Shown here in pieces: positions 1-21,064 of a DNA stretch of 64,000 nt (positions are counted from its first letter, which is position 1; every line of letters starts with the position of its first letter). The stretch lies in contig CP075495.1 in NCBI GenBank assembly GCA_021613535.1, positions 14,508,001 to 14,572,000 on the forward strand. Direction: 5' to 3'. The notes below the pieces were generated by a model, which was given only the letters and a program-made list of their open reading frames with translations, had not been told where the DNA came from and ran no database searches. Made by a program: the position numbers and the translations under genes. Source of the stretch: Adineta vaga (Eukaryota; Rotifera).

Positions 1-316
1 ATCAGCCAAAAAATTATTTCGTGCAAAACGTATTCAACATGTAATTCTCGAATATACGGCATGGTGGACTGATCGTGCAGCACAAAAAGATGTCATTCCA
101 TATTTACAAAAAACTCTTGGTGCAAAAGGATTATATGCATTAGAACGATTAGGTCGAATCATATATGGACCATTGAATACACAAGCAGTAAGACATTTCT
201 ATGATTATCATGTTAATATACGTCTGCAAACTGATATCTATGCAAAATTTATTGAAACAAATGGAAGTTCTACATTTAATGCAGAGCCCTACTATCTTGG
301 AGTATCACGTGCTTAA
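1..316 (+). CDS. 3' end of an unidentified protein-coding gene (partial)
   Basis: An open frame enters from the left edge (frame starting at base 2) and stops at a TAA at 314-316, giving about 104 residues. The segment is rich in aromatic and basic residues (YTAWWTDRAAQKD, LERLGRIIYGPL, FYDYHVNIRLQTDIYAKF) and ends PYYLGVSRA. It has no intron. An AATAAA-type signal lies about 100 bp downstream (around 419-424), consistent with a true gene end. The pattern resembles the C-terminal part of FkbM-like methyltransferases (an IEY/W segment followed by a YxLxRxG stretch), but that is a weak impression. It is convergent with the myosin gene. Confidence 0.6.
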   Translation, partial: SAKKLFRAKRIQHVILEYTAWWTDRAAQKDVIPYLQKTLGAKGLYALERLGRIIYGPLNTQAVRHFYDYHVNIRLQTDIYAKFIETNGSSTFNAEPYYLGVSRA

Positions 317-619
317 AAATTTGTTTTTTTTTGACACAAATGGACATGTTAGAATCAATTTCATATAAAATGCATTCTCTTGTTTTCAACGTTCGATACT
401 TATTTTATCAAAATATTCAATAAAGAAGATAATATTTATTCTAAAACTTTTTTCTTTGCCTTTATTAAACCTTATTATTATGTCATAGTATAAAGAAGAA
501 AATAGGGTGATAAGCAAACAGCTACACAAAATGATTAAAAAGAACGATATAGACACCTAATATTCAGCTAGTTCGAATAGATTCACTTTTTTTTTATTGA
601 TAATTTTGTGCATTTGTTT
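317..619. other. Short convergent intergenic spacer
   Basis: This is the 3' untranslated and spacer region between the partial + strand gene and the myosin gene on the - strand. It is AT-rich and carries a polyadenylation-like signal near 419. I see no coding potential. Confidence 0.6.
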
Positions 620-8601
<7,982 letters not shown>

Positions 8602-8754
8602 GATTATTGTTTTAAATCAATGAAATGTTCAATACACAATACAATCTAATGATAGATAAAGATAAGTTATAAGTTCAGTTAATTATCATCAATACCTAAT
8701 AGTACGACGAGCGAAGAATGCGTGTGTACAAACAGTTCTTTGTTGTATTAGCGT

Positions 8755-8765
8755 CTATTTATATA
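8755..8765 (-). promoter_or_regulatory. TATA box upstream of the myosin gene
   Basis: Read on the - strand the sequence is TATATAAATAG, a near-perfect TATA consensus. It lies about 155 bp upstream of the myosin ATG, leaving room for a 5' UTR of about 120 nt. A strong TATA box suits a highly expressed muscle gene. Confidence 0.55.
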
Positions 8766-11182
8766 CTCTCTGAAAGAAGAGAAAGAGAGAAATAAGAGAA
8801 GGAAATAGTTCTATTCTTGTATCAGTAACTTTCCACCCCCAACATTTTCTCTTAGGGAGCAACAATTCGGGAATTCTTCAGAATGATTTGGTAATCAGTA
8901 GTGTACATAAACTCAGTAGTTGGTTGGATAGAATATGAGAAGGAGAGAGATCGGCATTTCATGTATTCCATTAATAGATAATAATACTACTAGAAGTTAG
9001 TCTAACGTCAAAATGTCCAAAATAGTTTCTTTCGACCAATTGTATTTCTTTTTTGTTTTCTTGAAGTTATTTTGCACCGAGAACGATCAAATGAATTGTA
9101 TACATATATGGAATATAAGAAGAAGAAGAAAAAGGAAGATATTTTACTCTCTTATTCCCAAACGACTCTTAAGTAGAACATCGATTTAACATTCTATGAG
9201 ATAATAGATTCGATACTCATCAATATAAACAAACATAAAGTATATATCAAAAGATATAATTAAAAGAACTATTCGATTTCTATGATAATTTACATTTGAT
9301 AGAAGATTTGTTACAAAGATTTCTATTTATGAAAATATGTTAAGCGTGAAATAAATCTGTCATGATAATAGTCTTACAATAGATGAGATTATGAAGAAGA
9401 TAATTCTATTGACATTATCTCTTAATTCAATAGATAGAAAACTTTATATAAAAATTAATTAGAGATTTCTATAAAACGATAATCAATTGATATATTATCC
9501 AGAAAGGTTACAAACAAAATGATATAATTACAACCTTCTGGAGTTTTTTTATTTCAATTAGTCGAATGTATTACTAAGCAATGACTATCTTTTCCATCTG
9601 GTTATTGACTAACTAAATCTGATTAAAACATCGAGACGAATATGGTTCATATCAACAGAAGAAATGTTTATAGACACATTGTGCATAATTCTTCTTTTAA
9701 GTGCTAGTAAAGAAAATATCATTAACGACAGAAAAAACTTCTCTCTCTCTCTCTCTCTTTCTAGTAATTATCTATACTAAGTAGTCGACAATGTCACAAC
9801 ATTTTTCGGCGTATATTGATGTTTTTACATGGTTGTTTCTTGATTAACTCTTTTGTTTGTTAAAGATATGATCCTGTCGATCTTTTTCTCTCCTTCTTTT
9901 CATGCAGCTGTTCACTGAGGCTAAATATGGAACTATAAGATAATACACTGGTTATATAGAGATTTAATGCATGGAAGAAATCTTGTTAATGATACTGTTT
10001 ATTGATAATTATCATCGTTCGTTAATCTAGAAAATAGAATTCGACATTATGCTCCTATCAACATGTATGTATATATATAGAGAAAAACTGATCGATCTGT
10101 CGTTACATTCGTTATAAGAATGAAGAAATAGTTCTATACGTAACATTTAGATCTTTCGAACACGAAGCTGATTTATTACAAATAACTTCATCATCAATCT
10201 TCGACAAAGATAAATATCAGATACAGAATTTCATAATGATCTGTCATTATAAATTATTGTGAACGAAAGAATAACTGACATTCTTATTAAATATCACTAT
10301 CTATTTTTAGTTCGCGATCTTTTATTTGTTTTACAATACTTTATTAAATTATTCATTTCAATAACTAATTACAATCGATATGATACATAAATGTTTGTTA
10401 TGTCAAAGCCTTGAGACAACTGACACTTTAAACCACAAAATCAAGTAAATCATATCTTGAGAATGAATAGCAACTGTTCTCTCTAGGTCCGAAAAGCAAG
10501 TTTCTCAAAGGCCTTGTCAACTACGTGATAGTACAGTGTCAATGTCTAAAATCTATCTGTAAAACAACACAATTGTATTAGCTATCCATGTCCAACCACT
10601 ATGGAATTGTTTGATGAATAATGAGATGTCTAGAATATGATAGATGTTTCCCATCAGCCTCATCTGTATGAGAAAGAAGGAGTAGACAACAATTAATATT
10701 GTTGATAAATTTCTGTTATTTTTTTTTCTTCTTCTTCGGAAAGATCGTCGTATTGATGTCAGACAAATGAAAAGAACGTATCAGTCAACAATCCATTAAA
10801 ATATCATATACTAAAAGTAAATCGAATAGTTTGATTGATTAATCTTAGAATATATATATATATATACAAATCATATGAAATCGATCTTCAATGAATAAAT
10901 ACCAATCATTTGTATTTCACATGTAAAAGAATCATGTTCATCATAAGTCATCTTTCATCTGTTTTGTTGTTGTTGTTGTTGTTGTTTATCATTAAATAAC
11001 TTTTTCAGATGATAAATCTTCTCACATTTACAATATAATTTATCAATGTCAGATCTTTCCAGAATATTTTACAAATGTATATAAGAACAAATCTTCGTCG
11101 AAAACAGAAATATTTATTTAAAAAAATCTGATTTGTGTTTTATTACTATACAAAAAAGAATCAAATAGTCAAATCTGTTCGA
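8766..11182. other. 2.4-kb non-coding region upstream of myosin and downstream of the cadherin gene
   Basis: There is no credible coding frame on either strand. The region contains simple repeats: a CT run at about 9741-9758, a TA run near 10853-10865 and a TTG run near 10966-10986. The part nearest 8.8 kb probably holds the myosin enhancer/promoter. AT-rich sequence at 11100-11180 is the likely cadherin 3' UTR. Confidence 0.5.
9741..9758. repeat. (CT)n microsatellite
   Basis: An uninterrupted CT dinucleotide run of about nine units lies in the non-coding region upstream of myosin. Confidence 0.85.
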
Positions 11183-14100
11183 TTATCTTCCATCTTCATC
11201 ACTTCCATCGACATTCATTTCGACAAGAAAACCTTCACTAAGACTTTTACATTTCGTGATAAAATAAGGTAATTGATTAAAAATTTGTTCTTCACGAACG
11301 ATAACTTCTGATGATGATGATGACGATCCTGTTTGATAACTTTCATGATAACCATGATCACAACTAATATCATCCGATTTCTCTTTTTCATAATAATGAC
11401 TATCAATTGGTATATGAAGAATTTTATATGTATCAGATTGAGGTGATGAACTATTCACTAAACAAAAAAACATTTGTAGAGAAATAAATTCAAATACAAT
11501 GTAGAAATTACTTACGAGATGAATGTGGATTGACTAACGATCGTTCCGACCAATAAGTTAACTAGAAAATAATCAATAGAATTTGTCGAAAAACAAAATA
11601 AATTGAATCTTACTTGATTAGTTGATGATGATGTATCTGTTGAATTTGATGTTGTTAATTGTTGTGATGATGAACATAGAAGTTTATTTCGTGAAATAAT
11701 TCGTGTTTTTTGACGTCGACGATGTTGTCGAATTAAGAGACAAATGATTAAGATTGAAATTAAAAATATAAATGTCATTGATAAAATAATAATAGTAAAT
11801 ATGAAGATAAAATCATTTCTTCGAGATGATTTTTCATGAAAATAATGTTGAATCTTGTCAAATGATGAATAACGTGATTCGAATGAATTACCAAATGCAA
11901 TCATAATTTGAATAAATGTTTGTTGAGATGGTGAACCGTAATCTTCGAGAAGAATTCGAAGTGTAAAGAATGAGATTTGAGTTATTTCAGATAAAATTTC
12001 TACTCGTCCATTTTGATCAATTTGAAACAAAGTTTCATTTATTGATAAAGGAATATTTGTATCAATAGATTGAAGATAATATTTAATCTTTCCATTCATT
12101 CCCGAATCTTGATCAGTAATATTTAATTGAATGAATTGATTTTTCGTTGATTTGTTTATATCGAAGAAAAGTTTTGTTTGATTCATATCGATTAATTCTG
12201 GTCGATTGTCATTGATATCTTCGAGAAGAATTTCTAATCGACAAGCATTTTTATTCGTATTTTTTATTCTTAAACCATTATCTTCTAAATTAATTGTTAA
12301 ATAGAAATGTTTGAATTCGGACTCATAATCAAAGATTTCTTTTGAATAAATTTCACCAGTTTTTTCATTGATTTCAAATGGCCATGAAGAATTACTTTGA
12401 ATTTTATAACTAATTGTACCATTTATACCTTGATCAGGATCAGTTCCATTAATTTTTATAATTGAATGATCAATAGGAAAGTTTTCCGGAATCGTTATTC
12501 GAGAAGATATTGATGAACAACGAGGAATATTATCATTAACATCCAAACTAAAAGAAAACAAATAATAAAAACATAATCAATTCATTGAACTTACATGATG
12601 AGATGAATTTCAACATCTGTACTCCATTTAGGTTCGGCAACATTGATCGCTTTGGCTTTTAATTCAATTTTATCAATTCGTTCTCGATCAATCGGTTGAA
12701 TAAGATATAATCGTCCTGTTTTCGAATCAAGTTTAACTAAAGAATGTGATTCTAATTCATATGTATTCAAAGCATTGATTCCTTGATCACGATCGATAGC
12801 ATTTAAAGATCCAATTGTATATTGATAATCTTCTATTGGATGATCAATCATTTGATAATTTGCTAATTCTTCAATATAAAAAACCAAAGGATTTGATGAA
12901 AATTCACTTGGATTATCATTTAAATCGATAAGATGAATTTTTAAATCATAAATCGAAGTTAAAACATTATCTGTTGCAATAAATCGAAGATTAATTTCAT
13001 CTTGAATTTCACGATCAAATATTCCTTCTCTAACAATTAAAATATAAGAATTTAATTGATTTGATGGAACGATTTCATAGCTTTGTTTAGAGATTTGTTC
13101 CGAAGCCATCAATGAAATGGAAAGTTTCGTTGGAATTGAATCTCGATCGACTAAACGAATATAACCTAATGTTAAATTATGTATGGGAATATTTTCTTCA
13201 ATGAATAATGTTTGATTTTCATATTGAAATTGTCGATTAGCAACGAAAAGTATTTCAACAGGGCAATCATTAACATCGGCAATGGAAATTGATAACCAAG
13301 TATCAGTAAATAAGACTTGTGATACACCGGAATCCGATGCACGAATTAAAAATCGATAGGAACGTGTTGTTTCATAGTCCAATGATGAATGAAGAGTAAT
13401 GACACCTGTTTTTGAATTGATTACAAATGGAAAAGATGAAATACTTGGAAGATTAATAATTGAATAATGTATTAAACCATTTAGACCTTTATCAGGATCA
13501 CTCGCCGATATTCTTAAAAGTTCACTACCAACTGGAGTATTTTCTGGTAAAGACTAAACAAAAAAAACTCAATGAAGATTTTAATCGTTCCATTGACTAT
13601 GAAACTTACTTGAATTGTATATTCCGTTTGATTAAATTTTGGTGCATTATCATTTTCATCAAGAATTTCAATCATAATCTTTGTACGATTCAATCTTGCT
13701 TGTGGATATCCTTGATCACGTCCTTCAATAATTAATTCATATTTTTCCGTTCGTTCTCGATCTAACGCACGTTTTACAATGCCATAAATCGCATATTCAT
13801 TCATGGATAAAGAAATCACATCTAATTGAAAATCATCTTCATTATTAAGTAATCGAAATGATAATTTGCTATTTAAACCCGAATCATAATCGATCGCACG
13901 TGCAATAGGAAATCGATGTTGAATTTGTATTGATTCCGACAATGATATATTCGTTTGTATATCAAAAAATTCACATGTATGATCATTAATATCATTGATT
14001 GTAATATTAATTGTTGCAAATCTTGGCATTTGATTTTGATTGGTAAATAATTCTAATATAAATGAACAAGATTCACATGAACAAAGATTTTCTGAACACC

Positions 14101-14308
14101 AATGATCACGATCGATTAATTTTGTTAGAATTAAATCTTGATTATTATTTGTTAAATTAAAATTCGATTGAAAATTATTGATTAATTCATATGATTCAGG
14201 AAAATGAAAAATTCCTTTATCAATCGAAGATTTTTCATCGATTATTAACGAATAATCCGATGTTTGAACAATTGATATAAGAGAAAAAATATAGATTAAA
14301 TAAATCAT
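11183..14308 (-). CDS. Cadherin / protocadherin-like adhesion receptor, about 970 residues
   Basis: This is a single-pass calcium-dependent adhesion protein. The first exon encodes a signal peptide (MIYLIYIFSLISIVQTS). Tandem extracellular cadherin repeats follow, marked by repeated DxNDN/DxND motifs (ILDENDNAP, LIDLNDNPS, LEDINDNRP, VNDNIPRC), DRE/DYE and DxDxGxN calcium ligands. A transmembrane helix is encoded at about 11740-11820, followed by a basic RQHRRRQKTR stop-transfer and a short cytoplasmic tail with Ser/Asp/Glu-rich segments. Exons, high to low: 13610-14308, 12595-13553, 11614-12547, 11516-11561, 11183-11457; these sum to an exact reading frame. A TTTCTAG splice-acceptor sequence abuts the ATG directly, suggesting a spliced leader or a 5' UTR intron. 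There are no laminin-G or EGF modules, so it is closer to protocadherins than to classical invertebrate cadherins. No catenin-binding motif was recognised. Confidence 0.9.
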
Positions 14309-17300
14309 CTAGAAACAAACAAACAAGTAAAGATAATATCATATATAAACAAACTGACTTCACCGTTCTTCTTTATTTCTTCTCTCACAAAACATACCTT
14401 CAGGCTTATTGATTTCCGTCAATATGAATTTTAACGAAAAAAAAAGACGACGACTAAATCAACCGCTCTCATCTCTTGATAATAGAAACATTACTTCAAA
14501 TGATCAATATAACCGTTTGAATGTATCTCTGTTTTGTGTTAAAACAATATTTGCACCTCGTCATCATATCGAATAGAAATCGTTAAAAGTTTTCAACAAA
14601 AAAAAAAGAAATTCTAATTGATCATATAAAGATATGATCGAACGGAAGTTATTTCCTCATGACATCCGCATCTATTCATTGATGATTAGATTATTAACAA
14701 TAGTATCATGACATGAACCTTAAGGTTGTAATTATCGAAAAGACGATATGTACATAGAGATGTGAAAGGAGGAGTAGAGAATAGAAATGAAACAAAAGTT
14801 AAACGATCATCAATGAATTGGAGAAAAAAAATTCGTTCAATTAAATAATCTAAGGTTTCAATGCATTATTCATTTTGAATTAGATTTCTATCATTGTTAG
14901 TTAAGATGAGTGACTATTATTGAAGAAATTGATGAAGACATAAAATTCTTCAAGTTTTTATCTACGCAAAAGATAAAGAAAAGAATTTTTGTATGTTTCT
15001 ATTTCGATGAATGTGAAAATGAGTTTGTCAATAAATGAACTATATTCTTCTACATAGCTGCTAATTGATATTATCTCTCGTTATACGAATTGATTTGCAT
15101 ATTTTCAATTGACATTGAATACGATGTGTCGGTGTGAGTTACTTGAAATTCCAAACGTGCTACTATTATCTAGTACGATTCATCTTAATCATGCCGATCA
15201 CAATCAAGTGTCAATTTATGGATCGATATTTCAATTTCCTCGAAATCATCGAAAAGGTCATTCACATCAGGAAAATGTAAATGTACATTGATGTTCATCA
15301 TTCAACAGATAGTTTCATCTGACAGATGATATAGACCAGACAATATTTTGTTCAATACTCGTTGCTGCACTCTAGCTACTTACTGACTTACTTTTCGTTG
15401 TTTTTTCAAAATGTGTGATAATGAGTCTATCGTGAACAATTGTAAAGAGGTTCATATACTTCTTCATTGAAAATGAAGGAGAGCCTTTCATATTCATCAC
15501 TCTACTTATTCTACCAGACGAATATAAGTCTTCTTTAAAGTAATACATTGAACAGTTCAAATATCTTTGTTTGTCTTTCTAACTACATAGAATAAAGTTT
15601 ATGTTTAGACAAGGTGAACTACACTGGCCTTCTAATGACTGATTATGAACATGTCTTACCTTATTCTTGATCAGCAACATATCGCTGATGTTCTTCATTA
15701 ATATATATATATATCGGTTGTGTACATAGCAAATATGTATATAAAGAAGGAAGAAGGTTATTTCTCTTTCTCTCTGTCTCTGTCTCTCTCTCTCTCTGTT
15801 TCTCTTTCCTTGGCTAAATGGATGAAATGACCAATGGGCAATCGAAAACAGATGGTAAATGATGAACAAATAATGAAGAGCAAAGATATGATGATTGCAT
15901 CATGGAGTGTACATGAAAATGTTGTTTTGGACTCAATTAGAAGATATCGATTGTACGAATTCTTCATTCAAGGATCCAGCTGATTAGATTCCTTTTAAAC
16001 TTCATCTGTAGCAGATTGTAAACTTTGTTATTCTTTCTTCTCACTCCACTTTATGTCAATCATCGTCGCTCTTTATCGTTCTAATACGCAAGTAATTAGA
16101 GCAGAGAAAATATACGTATATATATATATGTCCGAACACCTACTTGTCTCAATGAAATCGAAACAAAAGAAAGACACAGACACAAACCTTGAAGATCGTT
16201 CATATATGTACATTGGCCTTCAGGTGTTAATAAAGTGTTCAAAATGAGAAAGAAAGAGTTGAAAGGTGTGAAATGAAGCTGATGCACAATTCAGATTTTG
16301 TCATTTTTATAAGACGATACTTTTTCAATCATCATCATCATCGTCACAATTGGCTCATCCACTCAAACAATTTTGTCAATATGTTTGACAAATCTCAAGT
16401 TGTTGAACCAATTTTGATTTAAACGAATACAAATTGATAAAGTATCCGTGAATGTGATCTATATTGGATACGGTCTAATTTCTCTCAATTAGATAGAGAA
16501 GATAAACATTATTCTAAGTAAAATAGAAATCAAATATCATCGTTCGAAGAAAGAAAAACAGATCAAAGATGTTTTTGTTATCTTTTTTTTCGAAATACAA
16601 AGAAAAAAACAGATGCATTGCTTATCTCAATCAAACTCAAGATATCGATCGATTGAACAATATCGTTGTTGTTGTTGTTGTTTTGTTCTCAAGAGAGAAA
16701 ATCAGATGAATGCACGTGTCTAGACTCGATCTGGAAGGGACAGCTTCATCCTGTTTTTCTTCCAATCGTATGAATATACAGCAATAGATATCATGCTGAG
16801 TTCAACTAATTTCTTTTTTTCTTCTTCTCTCAAGGCTCTTCTGCCTATCATTTTAATAATAAAACACTTGTCGATTAATGAAAGATAGAAGGAAAGATAA
16901 ACCTGTCTTCTCACCGATATTGTTTTTCGAAAGAAAGAAAGAAAAAGAGTAACGAAGACTCACATTAATGATAAGAAACAAGGTCGAATGACAAAAAAGT
17001 ATGATAATGAAAATTTATTTTCATAATTCTCAATGAGTTTGTAATAGAAAATGAACGTGTAGCTACTTGTTTGATTCGATCTAACGAGACAGTTCGAACT
17101 AATTTGAACGATTATTTCAATTGTACTTTCTCTCTAATTAAACATAAAAAGATGTGTTTTGAGAGTCTCGCTATGCATCTGTTAAAAATGTATGTATGAT
17201 TCGATCTATACAATTGTTTCTCCTGCTATGTCGTGAACGTTGTCAGCACTGCTGGAAACGATGAGAAAGTTATACTGAATCGATCGAACAAATTAACATT

Positions 17301-17479
17301 TTATAAGTCTTAGAAACATGTTTGAATAGAAGTGTAACTATGTTCTATTAACGAATGGTGTTAGTTATGAAATTGCTTTGTTTTTCTTTTGATCTTTTAT
17401 TCTACAATCATTATCATTGTCGAAATATTGTTATATATACATTCCAGTTAGAAGATCAAGATCATTGTGTTTAAATATA
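14309..17479. other. 3.2-kb non-coding region
   Basis: Short open frames occur here but none shows protein-like composition, splice continuity or conservation between frames. Simple repeats are present: a TA run at about 15700-15713, CT runs at 15763-15800 and a GTT run near 16668-16682. I see no RNA gene. The part next to 14309 is the likely cadherin promoter. Confidence 0.45.
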
Positions 17480-17920
17480 TCACATTAGAATAGTTCTTAT
17501 ATCTCTCCAAGATTGTCTATCTGATTCTACAACATCATTAGATTCTAATTCGACGACTTGTTTCAATAAATATCCTATTTGATCAGATAAATCGGATGTA
17601 ACATATTGTCGTAAATAAAAGAGTTCATCTCGAGTATAATGTAATCTTGTTGAATTGATTTTCTTCATTGAAGGTATCTCATGTTGTTGACGAAATAATA
17701 ATGATTCAAGTAAAATAGCTGAACCTTCAATATTTTCAGCCATTGATAAAAGTGTTTCATAACATGTTTCGATATTTTCCGGTGAATAGGATAGATTTGA
17801 AAGATGAATAAGTCGAATATTGTCAACCATTTGAGCAATATGTGTACTTAACGATATAAGACGATCGAATTCTTGTTCAAAAACAATCAATGATGATGAT
17901 GAATCAATTCGATTTGTCAT
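17480..17920 (-). CDS. Small single-exon orphan gene, 146 residues
   Basis: The frame opens at an ATG (17918-17920) and runs uninterrupted to 17480. The product is soluble-looking and largely predicted helical, with regularly spaced hydrophobics and no signal peptide or membrane segment. It starts MTNRIDSSSSL and contains an acidic QEFDRL..THIAQMVDNI helix and a C-terminal LLKQVVELES helix. Codon usage and amino-acid balance match neighbouring genes, unlike the random frames nearby. The shape is reminiscent of small scaffold subunits such as BLOC, Mediator or HAUS components, but I recognise no family. It is separated by 267 bp from the receptor gene on the same strand. Confidence 0.6.
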   Translation of the reverse strand: MTNRIDSSSSLIVFEQEFDRLISLSTHIAQMVDNIRLIHLSNLSYSPENIETCYETLLSMAENIEGSAILLESLLFRQQHEIPSMKKINSTRLHYTRDELFYLRQYVTSDLSDQIGYLLKQVVELESNDVVESDRQSWRDIRTILM

Positions 17921-18187
17921 GATAATTATTCGTAGTTTTATACGAAATTACTTCATAAATCCTTGTAATGACATTAACATATCTTACACGTGTTCGCGTA
18001 AAATGTATTTGTTCTATGTCAACATATATTCTTACCTGGCGACAAGAAAGGAAGAAAGAAAGTTACTATTTGAAAACGAAAAACAAACAACGATTACTTT
18101 TCTTTTTTAAAGATGCTGTAAGATCTGCATCGAATCTTTTTTTTTAATATTTAAATATATAGATAAAAGAAATAGATAGATAAGCAT

Positions 18188-20383
18188 TTAGAAACGAAAT
18201 TTTTTCGAAAGATTTATCGGTGGTAGCGACGGTGATGTTATCATTGTTGATGTCGTTGTATTACTTCGCGATGATTGTCGTCTTGTAGTTAATTTCATAG
18301 AAAGTTTCTCTTTGAAAATTTTCCATAAACGTTTCGAAAATAAAAATCCAAAACAAATAAATACACCCGGAAGAGAATTAATGATTTCAAAGATAATCCA
18401 TGACCATGTTTGACCAATAATCAAAGCAATAACTAATAAAATCCATTGAATACCCATTAATGATGCTAAACGAATATAGACAAATGTTAAATTTGTATCT
18501 TTAACATTCGATGATAGTGTTGTTCTATTCGCTATTTTAGCTATACGATGTGAACGATAGATTTCTAATAGAGTTTTTATAAACAGAATTGCGACAATTA
18601 ATAATATACAACCAATAGGTAGAAGAAAGAAGATAATCATTGCATTTGCTCGAGATATTGAACAAAGAATTGAAGCATAAGCAGGAGAAAATGTTGATTG
18701 AGGAATAGTAAATTGTATTAAACATGCGATTAGAATAATAATTCCAGTTGAACACCAAACAAGTATATTGTAGGAAATTAAATATTGAGTTGTTTTTATT
18801 GATTTTTGTGTTTGAATTGTTTGATGTGAATGAAATGTTGAATGAATATGAATTGATATGATTAATAACCAAACAAATGATGATAAATAAAAATAATGAA
18901 TTAATATTGCTGATGCAAAACAAATGGAATAATATTCCGTTAGATTAGAAGTTGAAATAAATGTTAATTGTCCGATAAATAAAGAAAACGAAAGAAATAA
19001 TAAACATTTACCAGGTAAATTATGTAAAGATGGAATTAACCAAAAGATGATACCGAATAGAAGAAGACATAGAAGAGATATTGTTGTACAAATAATTGAA
19101 AGAACATTTCGATAGGTTGGAAATGAATAGGAATTGATTGATGATGAATATAAACTTGGCCATTGATCAGCACAGAATACAATTCGATTATCACTTATAA
19201 AAACATATTCATCACGAGTTAAAAGTATTCGATGATTGATAAGATATAAACTTCCATTTTGATAATAAATTTTCTCATCATTTTGTGTTGATGTTTGTTT
19301 AGGATGTGTACATGTCATTGATATAATAAATTTATTATCCGAATCACTGATTTGTGTACATTTCTTTTCCGAAAGATCATAAAGTTCATTGATATTTGTA
19401 CAATTATAATTCATTGAATAAATTAGTCGAGGTATAGTATCATTATTTAAATGTTGTTTAAGAAAATTTGGATCAAATAAGATTGATAATGGACGAATAC
19501 GTACTAATGATAATGGTGTTATAGCTGAACGTAAATTCGGATCTAAACAAGTGATTTCATCACTTTCATTTTGATGATTACATTCAGCACAAAAGGAATT
19601 TTCATAGATGATATTTGAATTGGTTTTATAACGATAAGCAATACCAAATGTTGAACAATTTCGTGCGAGATCAATTGGAGTTTCCAATGGACACGTTGGT
19701 GGTAAAGAGCTTTTACAAGGACGAATAAAAACCGATGGTCGACTAGTGCCTCGTTCATGTGGATAATAGATTGTTTTCAAACAATTTCGTGTTAAATTAT
19801 GAATATAATATCGAACTTGTTGCTCATCATTTAAAATTAAATTATCGTTTTCTGTTCCATCTCCATGACATAATGGTCTATATTCCCAAAATTGAATTTC
19901 TTGATTAATATCATTATTACAATAAGCACAATAATAATTTCGATAGGTTATATTTGTTTGAAGACTTGTTACAGGTATGTAAAGAATTGGATTATCGATA
20001 AACAAATCATTGTTGAAATTTCGACATTGTTTTTCAACTGGAGAACCAACATATAGAGGTAAACATTCAGTTTTCATCCAAACAGATAAACGATTAAATG
20101 GAACAATTTTATTTGTTATCGTCGGAAGAAGAAAATCGACACATTCGAAATTTTGTGTTGGTAATTTTCGTTTGCCACAACAATCGCCATATTGTTGACA
20201 AACAGAATCGCAGAAACAATTTCGGTTTTGAATCCATTCTTCATCATTATAGATCAATGGAGATTCAGTCGATTGATTGAAACATGTATCTCGAATTGAA
20301 CATTGTTCATCGATTTGAATTGTCGAAGAAATTTGAAAGAAAAATAGAAAAATAAAATACGAGAACATTTTACAAAAGATCAA
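18188..20383 (-). CDS. Intronless seven-transmembrane receptor with N-terminal somatomedin-B-like domain
   Basis: One uninterrupted frame encodes 731 residues, or 726 if the second Met (MFSYF) is used. A signal peptide is followed by a cysteine-rich segment at about residues 27-80 with the CxCDxxCxxYGDCC signature of somatomedin-B domains. A Cys-rich, N-glycosylatable ectodomain follows (paired NxS/T and CAYCN / CAECN motifs). Seven hydrophobic helices lie between about residues 425 and 690. The cytoplasmic tail is basic and Ser/Thr-rich. The layout fits family-B2 / Methuselah-like receptors, a group expanded in several invertebrates. I see no GPS autoproteolysis site. Lack of introns in a 2.2-kb gene among intron-rich neighbours suggests retroposition or old intron loss. 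The ligand is unknown. Confidence 0.85.
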   Translation of the reverse strand: MIFCKMFSYFIFLFFFQISSTIQIDEQCSIRDTCFNQSTESPLIYNDEEWIQNRNCFCDSVCQQYGDCCGKRKLPTQNFECVDFLLPTITNKIVPFNRLSVWMKTECLPLYVGSPVEKQCRNFNNDLFIDNPILYIPVTSLQTNITYRNYYCAYCNNDINQEIQFWEYRPLCHGDGTENDNLILNDEQQVRYYIHNLTRNCLKTIYYPHERGTSRPSVFIRPCKSSLPPTCPLETPIDLARNCSTFGIAYRYKTNSNIIYENSFCAECNHQNESDEITCLDPNLRSAITPLSLVRIRPLSILFDPNFLKQHLNNDTIPRLIYSMNYNCTNINELYDLSEKKCTQISDSDNKFIISMTCTHPKQTSTQNDEKIYYQNGSLYLINHRILLTRDEYVFISDNRIVFCADQWPSLYSSSINSYSFPTYRNVLSIICTTISLLCLLLFGIIFWLIPSLHNLPGKCLLFLSFSLFIGQLTFISTSNLTEYYSICFASAILIHYFYLSSFVWLLIISIHIHSTFHSHQTIQTQKSIKTTQYLISYNILVWCSTGIIILIACLIQFTIPQSTFSPAYASILCSISRANAMIIFFLLPIGCILLIVAILFIKTLLEIYRSHRIAKIANRTTLSSNVKDTNLTFVYIRLASLMGIQWILLVIALIIGQTWSWIIFEIINSLPGVFICFGFLFSKRLWKIFKEKLSMKLTTRRQSSRSNTTTSTMITSPSLPPINLSKKFRF

Positions 20384-21064
20384 ATTTGATCTATGTATGG
20401 ATGTTCCTTTTCGTTTTGTTTTTGAATGTCAATTGACAATGTTCGATAGAAGAAAAAGATTATATTGATTTAACCGCCAACATACTTATTCCTTCAAGGA
20501 TAGAAATGTCATTATTGATCTTACCACTCATCAAATAAATCAGATCTTTGACAAAAAAAAGAAAAATGATTAGAATATATGACAGATGTTTACCAAATCG
20601 ACAATATTGATCATTTTTATTAAGTATATAACAATACATTTACTTATAGAAATGAAATATTGACCGTAAAATCAAGTTATATTCATTATAATGCCTTGTT
20701 CGACAAAAAACATTTACTTTCGATGATAACTTATTTACAGAAAAGGTCATGATATATGCAAGTAGATCATTATTAGAAGTACATTCCTCAAGATTATTCC
20801 GATAATTATCTCATATTCCTCAAAATCTTTCTTATCTCCGAGTAAATTAGAATCTTGCTATCATATCAATTCAATATAATCAAAGGTCTTTATCTCTTTT
20901 TTCCTTTCCTTTCTATGATTACATTCATGATATCGTTAAAAGTCATTCATGATCTTCTTGAATCCTTATATCAATAAAACTAACACGTTGTATTCTACTG
21001 ATAACTTTTCGATTACATTGTTTGTAATAATAGTTGTTTCTTGTTTTTTTTCATATAAAGAAAA

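Noticed and set aside
15109-16290. Several open frames of 60-96 residues on both strands between cadherin and the orphan gene
   Set aside because: Low-complexity or random composition (CT/GA repeats read as Arg/Glu), overlapping on both strands, no splice continuity.
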